NCBI GenBank assembly: GCA_964354135.1
Contig: CAYGZA010000042.1
Location: 1-29,151, forward strand
Reading direction: 5' to 3'
Length of the DNA stretch: 29,151 nucleotides
Source: CAYGZA01 sp964354135
GTDB taxonomy: Bacteria > Planctomycetota > Planctomycetia > Pirellulales > Thermoguttaceae
Each line of letters starts with the position of its first letter. Positions within the stretch are counted from its first letter, which is position 1. The notes below the pieces were generated by a model. It saw only the letters and a list, made by a program, of their open reading frames with translations. It was not told where the DNA came from and searched no databases. Positions 22,163 to 29,151 of this stretch are shown here, piece by piece. The translations under genes and the position numbers were made by a program.

Positions 22163-24457
22163 TCATTTCTCGCCTGCGCGGGCCGGTCTGCGGGGCTTCT
22201 TGGCACCTCCGGCCTGGAGTTCGGCGACGCGTTTCTTGACCTCCGGCACCATCGGGCTGCCGGGATGGTCCTTCACGAGCGACTGGAGCGTAATCACGGC
22301 CTTATCGACCGCCCCCGAGTCCAGGTGGCAGTCCGCGGCCAACACGAGGATCTGATCCACATACGGCGAATCGCTGTTGACGGCCACCAGTTGTCCGGCC
22401 AGGGCGATCGCCTGGGGATACTTCTCCCGCGCGGCCCAGTAGCGGGTATGGAGCAGGGTGATGTAGCCGTTGACCTTGTCGGCGGGGAACTCCTCCTCCC
22501 ACCGGCGGATTTCGGCGATGGCCCGATCCAGCTCGCCGGTCTTGAGGAACTGCTCGGTGGACCGCCCGTGCGCCCCCTGCCACGCGGTGCGCTCGATGTA
22601 GGCGCGCCGCGATTCGGCCAGCGCGTCGGCCTCCGCGTAGGCCTTGCGGGCGGACTTGCCGTTGCCGGTCAGGGCGTAGTAGTCGCCCCAGACGCGCTTG
22701 AGCCGGGCAGCCGGCGGCCCGGTCTTGGCGGCGCCGGACTGTGCCGTCGCGGCGTCCAGAAACCCTTTGGCCGCAGCGGCGTTGGCCAGGTCGTTCAGCG
22801 CCACGTCGGCGGCATGGGTCTGGCACTCCGCCTTGAGCTCCGCCGCAGTGATCCGCTTCGAGGCCCCCAGCCAGATCGAGCCGGCCAGCGGGGAATCGCC
22901 GAGCCGGTCGCGGGCCATCGGGCCCACCAGCCGGGCCAGTTGCACCAGGTCTTGATCCCCCTTGGCGGCCGATTCTCCCACGAAGGCCGCCTTGCCCGCC
23001 GCCACCGCAGCGGCGAAGTACTTCTGGGCCTCCGCTCGCCGCGAGGCAGCCTGGGTTTGCCGGCGCTCCAATTCGGCACGGCTGAGCTGCTGCTCCGTCG
23101 TGCTCTCCGGGAGCGATTTGCCCTCGGGCGGGGCCAGGAGCGACTCCGCCTTCCATTGGTACGCCAGGACCAACTGCCGCAAGGCGGCCGCGTCGAGTCC
23201 GGCCGGGTCGTACTTCGACAGGATCGCCAGGTAGTCGTCGAGCTTGTGGAACTTGGCCTCCTCGGTGACCTTCGGCTGGTCCACGTAGACGCGGTTGGCG
23301 ATCTCGAACGGCCTTCCCGTCCGGCGGATGGCCAGCTTCACCGTGTACAGGCCGGGGTGCAGGTAAACGTGTACGGGGTTGGTCTGGTCGCTGGTCTGCC
23401 CATCGCCGAAATCCCAGGCGTGCTTCCCGGTGGACGTCAAGGACCTGGGCGACGCGTCGGCAAACTGCACGCCGACCAACGGGACCTCGTTGTCGGGAAG
23501 CGGCACGCTGCCGGCGATGTTCATCAGGAAGTCGGGCACCAGCTTCTCGGTCCGCATGGTGACCGGCCCCGCCGGTTCGTGGGCGACCGCTTGGGCGGCG
23601 AAGGTCTCCGGCGGGATGGCGGCCGGTTTGGGATCGGGGTTGGGCGGGTTGACTTGCCAGGCGGCGACCATGGCCGCATCGGGTCCCGCCGCCGCATGGA
23701 GGTACTCGAACTTGTGCGTCCCCGCGGAAAGCGGCACGTCCCGCCGGCGGGCGCGGAATGCGTTTCGCGTGGGGCCGTGCATGCCGGGGGCCTCGACCAC
23801 CTCCTTGTCGTCAACGAGCAGGAAACTGCAATCCTGGCTTGACGTGAAGAACCTGTACGTCCCTGGACTGGAAATCCGCAAGTGGCCGCTGTAGCGGCTG
23901 AAGAACGGGCCCGGCGCCAGGGCGAACGGGTTGTGCGAGTGCTGGACGGTATCGACGTAATCGGCCCCGATCGGCTTGGCGGCGTTGAAGGCATCGAGAA
24001 CCGACTTGAAATCGTTGAGGTTGCAGTTCTGGAACTCCCGCGTCTCCAAGAGCAATCCATCCTTCGAGGTCCAGGACGCAGCGGCGTCTTGCGCCGGCGG
24101 CTCGCCCCCATAGAGGACCTCGTAGGCGCTTTGCCCCTGGAGCGTCTCGAAGGCCAGCCGGCAATAGTCCCCCGGCCCGAGCTGCAAGACCCGCGCGGGC
24201 ACCAGCTTCTGGCTCTTCGCCGAAACGACCACGTTGCGGCCGTCCGGGCTGATCTGGCCATGATGGAAGAACTGGGTAACGACGATCGAGCAGGACTTGC
24301 CGGGCGGAACGGTCACGGTCCGCATGGCGTTGAGTTCCGTCCCCCCGCGGCGAAAGGACTGGGCCACGGCGGCGTCGGGCCGGATGAAACCAAGGACCAG
24401 TCCGAGCAGAAGGACTCTCAGCATCGTGGCGACGGTTCGATCTGGGTTGAGTCGCAT
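22163..24457 (-). CDS. Exported PA14-like / PKD / TPR-like helical repeat protein
   Basis: The protein has 764 residues. A signal peptide (LRVLLLGLVLGFIRPDAAVAQ) ends at about residue 33. Residues about 175-265 resemble a PA14-type domain (FFSRYSGHLRISSPGTYRFF, DCSFLLVDDKEVVEAPG, AGTHKFEYLHAAAG). Residues about 320-390 are a PKD domain (VGVQFADASPRSLTS, HAWDFGDGQTSDQTNPVHVY, PGLYTVKLAIRR). The C-terminal half (about 400-750) is built of Ala-rich helical pairs of tetratricopeptide type (AEIRRWEEEFPADKVNGYIT, KYPQAIALAGQL, VDKAVITLQSLVKDHPGS), ending in a basic tail. Such proteins are extracytoplasmic and probably bind carbohydrate or protein, and there is no catalytic signature. Start 24457 has AAGG 9 bases upstream. 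A second Met 11 codons on is also possible. Confidence 0.82.
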   Translation of the reverse strand: MRLNPDRTVATMLRVLLLGLVLGFIRPDAAVAQSFRRGGTELNAMRTVTVPPGKSCSIVVTQFFHHGQISPDGRNVVVSAKSQKLVPARVLQLGPGDYCRLAFETLQGQSAYEVLYGGEPPAQDAAASWTSKDGLLLETREFQNCNLNDFKSVLDAFNAAKPIGADYVDTVQHSHNPFALAPGPFFSRYSGHLRISSPGTYRFFTSSQDCSFLLVDDKEVVEAPGMHGPTRNAFRARRRDVPLSAGTHKFEYLHAAAGPDAAMVAAWQVNPPNPDPKPAAIPPETFAAQAVAHEPAGPVTMRTEKLVPDFLMNIAGSVPLPDNEVPLVGVQFADASPRSLTSTGKHAWDFGDGQTSDQTNPVHVYLHPGLYTVKLAIRRTGRPFEIANRVYVDQPKVTEEAKFHKLDDYLAILSKYDPAGLDAAALRQLVLAYQWKAESLLAPPEGKSLPESTTEQQLSRAELERRQTQAASRRAEAQKYFAAAVAAGKAAFVGESAAKGDQDLVQLARLVGPMARDRLGDSPLAGSIWLGASKRITAAELKAECQTHAADVALNDLANAAAAKGFLDAATAQSGAAKTGPPAARLKRVWGDYYALTGNGKSARKAYAEADALAESRRAYIERTAWQGAHGRSTEQFLKTGELDRAIAEIRRWEEEFPADKVNGYITLLHTRYWAAREKYPQAIALAGQLVAVNSDSPYVDQILVLAADCHLDSGAVDKAVITLQSLVKDHPGSPMVPEVKKRVAELQAGGAKKPRRPARAGEK

Positions 24458-24473
24458 GGTTCAGCCTTCTATA

Positions 24474-24569
24474 GTTGCGCAGGAAGGAACCGGCGGGACG
24501 CCGGTCCCACTGAAGGCATCTAACACGACCGTCGCGCAGGAGTGGACCGGCGGGACGCCGCTTCTACTG
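24474..24569. repeat. Two copies of a 39-bp repeat (GCGCAGG...CCGGCGGGACGCCG)
   Basis: 24474-24512 and 24531-24569 match at 32 of 39 positions and share the uninterrupted core CCGGCGGGACGCCG. The core holds a small inverted repeat. The read-through peptide GGTPVP is one I associate with dispersed planctomycete repeats. They lie in the gap between the divergent PKD-protein and moxR genes. Confidence 0.75.
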
Positions 24570-24607
24570 CGTCGCGGCAGGAAGCCCCGTCCTGCGCCGC
24601 GTCGGCA

Positions 24608-24636
24608 TTGATCGGGAGCCCTCCGTAAACTAATGT
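24608..24636 (+). promoter_or_regulatory. Candidate promoter of the moxR gene
   Basis: TTGATC (24608-24613) is followed after exactly 17 bases by TAATGT (24631-24636), 51 bases before the ATG at 24687. The -35 box matches consensus at four positions and the -10 box at three. It is the best pair in the gap but not strong. Confidence 0.3.
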
Positions 24637-24686
24637 AGAAGGATACCTTACGCGAGGGAAGTGAAGGGACAGGAAGGAGAGTGCCC

Positions 24687-25925
24687 ATGTCGACCGGCTC
24701 CCCGGCAGCCACCCCCCAAATGACCCCGGAAGAAGCCGTGCGCCGCGTGGCCCAAGCCCGCGAGATGCTCCTTCACGAGGTCCACAAGGTGATCATCGGC
24801 CAGGAGGAGATGCTCGAGCAGATGCTCATCTGCCTGTTCGCGCGGGGGCACTGCCTGACGATCGGCGTGCCGGGGCTGGCCAAGACGTTGACCGTCTCGA
24901 CGTTGGCCCAGGCCTTGCACCTGAAGTTCACCCGCATCCAGTTCACCCCGGACCTGATGCCCAGCGACATCACGGGGACGGAGATCATCGACCAGGACCC
25001 GACTACGGGCAAGCGGTCGTTCCGCTTCGTCAAGGGGCCGGTGTTTGCCAACATCGTGTTGGCGGACGAGATCAATCGCACCCCCCCGAAGACGCAGGCG
25101 GCCCTCCTGCAAGCGATGCAGGAATACGAGGTCAGCTCCGCCGGCAATACCTACAAGCTCGAACCGCCCTTCTTCGTGATGGCCACGCAAAACCCCATCG
25201 AGCAGGAAGGGACTTACCCGCTGCCGGAGGCCCAGTTGGACCGCTTCATGCTCTCGATCAACATCGGGTATCCGACGCGGGCCGAGGAGCGGGAGATCGT
25301 CATGGCGACGACCCAGGCCGTCAAGAGAGATATCCAGCCGGTCCTCCAGGGCCGGGACATCCTCTGGATCCAACAGTTGGTCCGCCAGGTCCCGGCAGCG
25401 CAGCACATGGTGGATTATGCGGTGGACTTGGCCCGGGCCACTCGGCCCAAGGAACCACCCAGCCCGGATTTCGTGAAGAACTGGCTCGCTTGGGGGGCGG
25501 GGCCCCGGGCGGCACAATACCTGACCCTGGGGGCCAAGGCCCGGGCGATTCTGCACGGCCGCTTCGCGGTCACTGCCGATGACGTCCGCGCGATGGCGTT
25601 CGCCGTGCTGCGGCACCGCATCATCACCAATTTCAATGCGGACGCCGAAGGGATCGACGTGGACCTGGTGATCGAGAGGATCCTGGAAACCGTCCCCGAG
25701 CCGTCGTACGGGGAAGCCGTGCCGGCGCGGGGACGTGTGTCAAAGGTCTCCGCCCCGGCAGTCGAGATGCCCGTAGGAGCTGCGGCCGAGGTGCCCGGCA
25801 ATCCCTTTGCTGCGCCGGTGGCGGCGCCTCCGGCCGGTCCGGGGCCGACTCGGGCAACGCCGCCGGGCGCGGTCAAGCCCGCGCTTCCCCCTCGCGTCGG
25901 GCCGACGCCTCCGCCCGCAAGATAG
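24687..25925 (+). CDS. MoxR family AAA+ ATPase
   Basis: This 412-residue cytoplasmic ATPase has its Walker A variant GVPGLAKT at residues 60-67, where the usual GxGKT glycine is Ala, as is frequent in this branch. Walker B is IVLADEINR at about 123-131. The family motif PPKTQAALLQAMQEYEV follows, then sensor 1 in FVMATQNPIEQEGTYPLPEAQLDRF, and the lid domain with sensor 2 at GPRAAQYLTLGAKARAIL. MoxR proteins act as chaperone-like ATPases, usually with a DUF58 and a VWA protein encoded next to them. Here the next genes are an mntP-like and an MFS gene instead, which is unusual. The last ~65 residues are a Pro/Ala/Gly-rich tail not found in minimal members. ATG 24687 follows GGAAGGAGA by 7 bases. 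A GTG at 24681 is too close to that site. Confidence 0.92.
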   Translation: MSTGSPAATPQMTPEEAVRRVAQAREMLLHEVHKVIIGQEEMLEQMLICLFARGHCLTIGVPGLAKTLTVSTLAQALHLKFTRIQFTPDLMPSDITGTEIIDQDPTTGKRSFRFVKGPVFANIVLADEINRTPPKTQAALLQAMQEYEVSSAGNTYKLEPPFFVMATQNPIEQEGTYPLPEAQLDRFMLSINIGYPTRAEEREIVMATTQAVKRDIQPVLQGRDILWIQQLVRQVPAAQHMVDYAVDLARATRPKEPPSPDFVKNWLAWGAGPRAAQYLTLGAKARAILHGRFAVTADDVRAMAFAVLRHRIITNFNADAEGIDVDLVIERILETVPEPSYGEAVPARGRVSKVSAPAVEMPVGAAAEVPGNPFAAPVAAPPAGPGPTRATPPGAVKPALPPRVGPTPPPAR

Positions 25926-25955
25926 CCGCCCCCGCGTGCCTTCAGGAATCGCCCC

Positions 25956-26516
25956 TTGAACTGGTTGGAACTGTTGGGCATCTCGCTCAGTCTGGCAATG
26001 GATGCCTTCGCGGTGTCGATCGCCGCGGGACTGACGGTTGCCCCCGTCACCGGAAGGCACACGTTCCGGATCGCCTTCCATTTTGGCCTGTTTCAGTTCC
26101 TGATGCCCGTGTTGGGCTGGGCGGCGGGGCGGCAGGTCGCCGGGTGGATGGAACGCTGGGACCACTGGATCGCTTTGGCCCTGCTGAGCTACGTGGGCGG
26201 CAAGATGCTCTGGGAGGCTTGCAGGGAGAAGAAAACCGGACTGAAGGGCGATCCGACCCGAGGCTGGATGCTGGTCACGCTCTCCCTGGCGACCAGTCTG
26301 GACGCGCTGGCCGTGGGATTCGGCATGGCCCTTTTCGGGGTCTCGGTGTGGTTGCCGGCCGTGGTCATCGGGGTTGTGGCCGGCACGCTGAGCACGATCG
26401 GCATCCTGTTCGGCGGCCGGCTGGGGACGCGCTGGGGCCGCTGGGCGGAGGCGGGGGGCGGCTCTGTGCTGATCCTCATCGGCATGCGCATCGCGGTTTC
26501 GCACTATATCCGCTAG
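25956..26516 (+). CDS. mntP: MntP-like manganese efflux pump
   Basis: This 186-residue inner-membrane protein has six predicted helices in two homologous halves. The halves carry the family motifs LSLAMDAFAVSIAAG (Asp16) and LATSLDALAVGFGMA (Asp116). In Escherichia coli MntP the equivalent aspartates are needed for Mn(II) export. The length is normal for the family. The start is TTG at 25956, with AGGAA (25944-25948) 7 bases before it and with the expected family beginning (MNWLELLGISLSLAMD). It lies 30 bases after moxR and just before the MFS gene, so the three are probably one transcript. No room exists for a manganese (yybP-ykoY) riboswitch directly upstream. The substrate is inferred from the family only. 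Confidence 0.85.
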   Translation: MNWLELLGISLSLAMDAFAVSIAAGLTVAPVTGRHTFRIAFHFGLFQFLMPVLGWAAGRQVAGWMERWDHWIALALLSYVGGKMLWEACREKKTGLKGDPTRGWMLVTLSLATSLDALAVGFGMALFGVSVWLPAVVIGVVAGTLSTIGILFGGRLGTRWGRWAEAGGGSVLILIGMRIAVSHYIR

Positions 26517-26525
26517 AGGCAGGCA

Positions 26526-27743
26526 ATGGACGGAGCCAACGAGGCGGGCGACCGCAGGCCAATGAAGCCGCTCCCGCGCAACGTCAAGCTGCTCGGCTCG
26601 GCGAGCCTCTTGAACGACGTGGCCAGCGAGATGGTCTTCCCGCTCTTGCCGCATTTCCTCATCGCCGTCCTCCATGGCAGCAAATCCCTCTTGGGAACCA
26701 TTGAGGGTCTGGCCGACTCGATGTCCAGCCTGGTCAAGCTGTGGTCCGGCGGATGGGCCGACCGCGTCCGGTCGCGCAAGGGGCTGGTGGTCGTCGGCTA
26801 CGCGATCGCGGCGGTGAGCCGGCCGCTGATCGGCATCCTCACGGCCCCGTGGCAGCTCCTGGTGGTCCGCGTGGGCGATCGGTTCGGCAAGGGGATCCGC
26901 ACCTCGCCGCGGGATGCCTTGATCGCAGACTCCACCGACCCCGACATCCGAGGCCGGGCCTTCGGGTTTCACCGGGCGATGGACCACCTGGGCGCGGCCG
27001 TGGGCCCCCTTTTGGCCGCCGCCATCCTGTCGTTTTGGGCAGAGGACCTCTTGAGCCCCGAGCGCCTTCGCTGGCTGTTCCTGGCGACGCTCGTCCCGGG
27101 GCTCCTCGTCGTGGCCCTTCTGGTTTTCGGCCTCCGCGAGCGGCGGGCTGAGCCCAAACGCGACGGGAGGCTCTCTTGGACCCTCAAGCCGTTCGACCGG
27201 AGCTTTCGCGTCTACCTGCTCGCGATGGTAGTCTTCACGCTGGGCAATTCGAGCGACGCCTTCCTGCTGGTCCGCGCCGGCGAGCTGGGGGTGCCGCCTG
27301 CGACGTTGCCGCTCCTGTGGTGCGTGTTCCACGTGGCCAAGAGCGGAGGCAACCTGATTGCCGGACGCGCGGTGGACAGGCTCGGGCCGCGGCCGATGAT
27401 CCTGGTCGGCTGGCTCGTGTATGCCGCGGTCTATTCGGCCTTCGCGCTGGCGACCGCGGCCTGGCACGTGTGGCTCCTATTTGCCGTCTACGCCCTCTTC
27501 TATGCCTTGACCGAGCCTGCCGAGAGGACGCTGGTGGCCAACCTGGTCGGCCCCGAGCAACGGGGACTGGCCTACGGGTGGTTCCATTTTGCCGTCGGGA
27601 TTGCCGCGCTCCCCGCGAGCTTGATCTTCGGGCTGATCTACGATTGGCTCGGGGCGATGGCGGCGTTTGGATGGGGAGCGGGGCTGGCGCTGGCGTCCGC
27701 GGTGCTCCTGCTCGGCGTGCGGGCGCGGCGGGCGCCGGCATGA
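26526..27743 (+). CDS. Major facilitator superfamily transporter
   Basis: This 405-residue membrane protein has about twelve hydrophobic helices. The short loop sequence GGWADRVRSRKGLVVVGY after helix 2 is the MFS motif A (GxxxDRxGRK type). The motif RVGDRFGKGIRTSPRDALIA in helix 4-5 and the opening KLLGSASLLNDVASEMVFPL mark a bacterial MFS subfamily often annotated simply as 'MFS transporter', whose substrates are not known to me. The second half repeats motif A as GRAVDRLGPRPMILVG. It starts 9 bases after the mntP stop (GAGGCAGGCA before the ATG). Co-transcription with mntP might hint at a metal or metal-chelate substrate, but this is weak inference. Confidence 0.87.
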   Translation: MDGANEAGDRRPMKPLPRNVKLLGSASLLNDVASEMVFPLLPHFLIAVLHGSKSLLGTIEGLADSMSSLVKLWSGGWADRVRSRKGLVVVGYAIAAVSRPLIGILTAPWQLLVVRVGDRFGKGIRTSPRDALIADSTDPDIRGRAFGFHRAMDHLGAAVGPLLAAAILSFWAEDLLSPERLRWLFLATLVPGLLVVALLVFGLRERRAEPKRDGRLSWTLKPFDRSFRVYLLAMVVFTLGNSSDAFLLVRAGELGVPPATLPLLWCVFHVAKSGGNLIAGRAVDRLGPRPMILVGWLVYAAVYSAFALATAAWHVWLLFAVYALFYALTEPAERTLVANLVGPEQRGLAYGWFHFAVGIAALPASLIFGLIYDWLGAMAAFGWGAGLALASAVLLLGVRARRAPA

Positions 27744-27799
27744 AGGACAAACCGCCGCGGCCATGGATGCTCAGGGAAATAATACAAAGGAGTCAGTAG

Positions 27800-27818
27800 G
27801 GCGGGCGTCCCGCCCGCC
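27800..27818. terminator. GC-rich hairpin between convergent genes
   Basis: GGCGGGCG (27800-27807), TCC, CGCCCGCC (27811-27818) is a perfect 8-bp stem with a 3-base loop. It lies between the ends of the MFS gene and the minus-strand membrane gene. No T-run follows on either strand. The sequence also has the look of a dispersed GGCGGGACGCCC repeat, so termination is possible but unproven. Confidence 0.45.
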
Positions 27819-27834
27819 AGCCGCGCAACACGCT

Positions 27835-29151
27835 TCAGCTTTCTTGGCTGCTGCCCGGCGGCGTCCCTTCCTCCTGGCCGCCGCCGTTGCCCTGGGGCTG
27901 TTCGGCCACGACCGGGGCCCCCGCGGAATCGGTCTTCACTTCGGGGAGCGGCGTGGGCGGTTGCTCGACTTCTTCTTCCGGCAGGACTTCGTCCATCTCG
28001 GTGGCGTCCACGTCACGGCGCAAGAGCAGGTAGATGCCCGCACCGGCCGCCCAGAAGTAGCTGTAAAGGAACCCGACGCCCAGGAGCTTGACGCACTGGA
28101 CCCAGAAACGGACCACGGCAGCCCCCGCCTTGCCAAGGGAACCGAGGTCCTGACCGGTGGTGGCAATCGCAAGGACCTGCTCCTCTCCACCGCCCCAACT
28201 GGCGGCCCAATACGTCGCCGCAACGATGCCGGCAAAGAAGTTCGACACGACCAGCCACCCGAGCACCCCCAGCACCGCGGCGACAACGACATAAAAGAGG
28301 TAGTTCAGCGGGCGGTGGTACACGTAATCGTAGGTGCGACCCACGGCGTCGAAGCTATCGACCCCTTCCGTGCTGAGGTTGGACCAGAAGAGCGGCCAGC
28401 CGAAGACCAGCCCGAGCAAGAGCAGGGCCATCAGGAACCCGGCCAACAGGAGCAGCGGCCAGCCCAAGGCGCCGAGGAAGATCATGAAGCCGGCCCCGCC
28501 GGAAAGGAAAATCCAGCCGACGAGGGCCAGAATCGCGCTTAAGAAGAACGTTCCTACCAGGGGGATCAACGGGGCGGCAAAGTACGAATGCCACTTCGAG
28601 GCGGCGTAGCGGAGAGAACGGACCAGCTTGGCGCGATCGCCGGTCGCCAGCTCCACCGCCGCCGCCCGGGAAACCGCACCGCCGAAGAACGCCCAGACGG
28701 CCACGGCCCACAAGCCGCACAGCAGCAGGAAGGCCACCCAGCCCATCCAACCGGTCTGAACCGGCTCACCCGTCTCCGTCCGAGTTGCGGTTCTCCAGGA
28801 AAACACCTCGACGAACGGCCGGCTGAGATGCTCCCAGGACCCAAAAACCGGGTCCGAAATCTCCCGCTTGAGAATCGAAGGGCGCGCGTCGCCGAGAATA
28901 TCGGGCATTTGAGCGGAGCGGCGGGCGCCCCGTTCCGTGATCGGCGGCATTGCCCGCGGCCGCTGCGGCAGCACCCCCAAGAAGCCGGGCCGATCGGGGA
29001 TCGCGTCGGTGACCGCCAGCCACGGGCAGGCGGTGCCGGCTTCCATTTGGCCGCCCACCAGGGAGTTCCCAATAAAGAGTTCCCCCAAGAGTGCCCAGCC
29101 GCCGAGCATCAAGAAGAGCCCAACCGCCGACAGAAAGAGGAGCCGGAACTG
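27835..29151 (-). CDS. Multi-helix membrane protein, conserved planctomycete type (5' end outside window)
   Basis: The minus-strand frame is open to the right edge (first readable residues QFRLLFLSAVGLFLMLGGWALL, a membrane helix), so the N-terminus is missing. ATG 29107-29109 and TTG 29110-29112 lie inside that helix and are unlikely starts. Further helices occur at MGWVAFLLLCGLWAVAVWAF, in the region FAAPLIPLVGTFFLSAILAL and FIFLSGGAGF to GWPLLLLAGFLM, and near the end at LNYLFYVVVAAVLGVLGW and VKLLGVGFLYSYFW. The segment FFGGAVSRAAAVELATGDRAK (cut before SLRYAASKW) is the hallmark I recall from a planctomycete membrane protein family of unknown function. A long acidic, Pro-rich tail (VLPEEEVEQPPTPLPEV onward) ends the chain. 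No transporter or enzyme motif is visible. Confidence 0.75.
   Translation of the reverse strand, partial: QFRLLFLSAVGLFLMLGGWALLGELFIGNSLVGGQMEAGTACPWLAVTDAIPDRPGFLGVLPQRPRAMPPITERGARRSAQMPDILGDARPSILKREISDPVFGSWEHLSRPFVEVFSWRTATRTETGEPVQTGWMGWVAFLLLCGLWAVAVWAFFGGAVSRAAAVELATGDRAKLVRSLRYAASKWHSYFAAPLIPLVGTFFLSAILALVGWIFLSGGAGFMIFLGALGWPLLLLAGFLMALLLLGLVFGWPLFWSNLSTEGVDSFDAVGRTYDYVYHRPLNYLFYVVVAAVLGVLGWLVVSNFFAGIVAATYWAASWGGGEEQVLAIATTGQDLGSLGKAGAAVVRFWVQCVKLLGVGFLYSYFWAAGAGIYLLLRRDVDATEMDEVLPEEEVEQPPTPLPEVKTDSAGAPVVAEQPQGNGGGQEEGTPPGSSQES

Noticed and set aside
25926..25955. Manganese riboswitch (yybP-ykoY) before mntP
   Set aside because: Only 30 bases separate moxR and mntP, too short for the aptamer.

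Overview
The window looks like a chromosomal segment of a high-GC planctomycete or a close relative in the PVC group. The evidence is the combination of secreted multidomain proteins joining c-type heme motifs to a SUMF1-type domain, a DUF4954 protein, a short 'RPFRPFRITLTDG' family protein, ASPIC/UnbV and PKD/PA14-like secreted proteins, a MoxR ATPase, and several families of short dispersed hairpin repeats of a kind I associate with planctomycete genomes. The assignment rests on family recognition only. There are no rRNA or tRNA genes, no CRISPR array and no complete transposon.

Layout. 3-599 is the 3' end of adenylosuccinate lyase (purB), followed by a small membrane protein (811-1071). 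1153-6834 holds three minus-strand genes for secreted proteins: a six-hairpin glycosidase-like enzyme, a GH20/GH67-like hydrolase and an LTXXQ (Spy/CpxP-like) periplasmic protein. A small plus-strand gene (3975-4217) interrupts them. 7261-8244 encodes four membrane helices plus a probable NlpC/P60-like Cys/His domain. 8331-12599 (minus) encodes a 1422-residue exported protein with an NPCBM-like domain, a beta-propeller resembling hydrazine synthase alpha, two CXXCH motifs and a SUMF1 domain. 12748-15054 is a DUF4954 left-handed beta-helix protein, and 15195-16220 is an exported TolB-like propeller.

16221-20603 is a different kind of region. It holds a TolC-type outer-membrane efflux gene and an ASPIC/UnbV-VCBS gene broken by one in-frame TGA. 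Decayed 3' ends of other genes lie on both sides: a short-chain dehydrogenase tail before, and a MutM/Fpg zinc-finger tail after. It looks like an acquired and partly decaying insertion. Then come a small exported c-type cytochrome-like protein (20604-21044), an exported beta-sandwich protein (21168-21953, minus), a PA14/PKD/TPR-like secreted protein (22163-24457, minus), a plus-strand run of moxR, mntP and an MFS transporter (24687-27743), and a minus-strand multi-helix membrane protein running off the right edge.

The most striking theme is that short dispersed repeats occur inside reading frames without breaking them. A 99-bp element with perfect 22-bp inverted ends adds 33 codons right after a heme motif (9742-9840). 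A GGGATTA-type inverted repeat adds about 30 codons to the DUF4954 gene (about 14236-14335). A 21-base word shared with an intergenic repeat is read as seven codons at 11766-11786. Other repeat families fill the intergenic gaps. I found no complete new defence or biosynthetic system. The best candidates for new biology are the heme/propeller/SUMF1 fusion, the membrane-anchored NlpC-like protein and the coding repeats.
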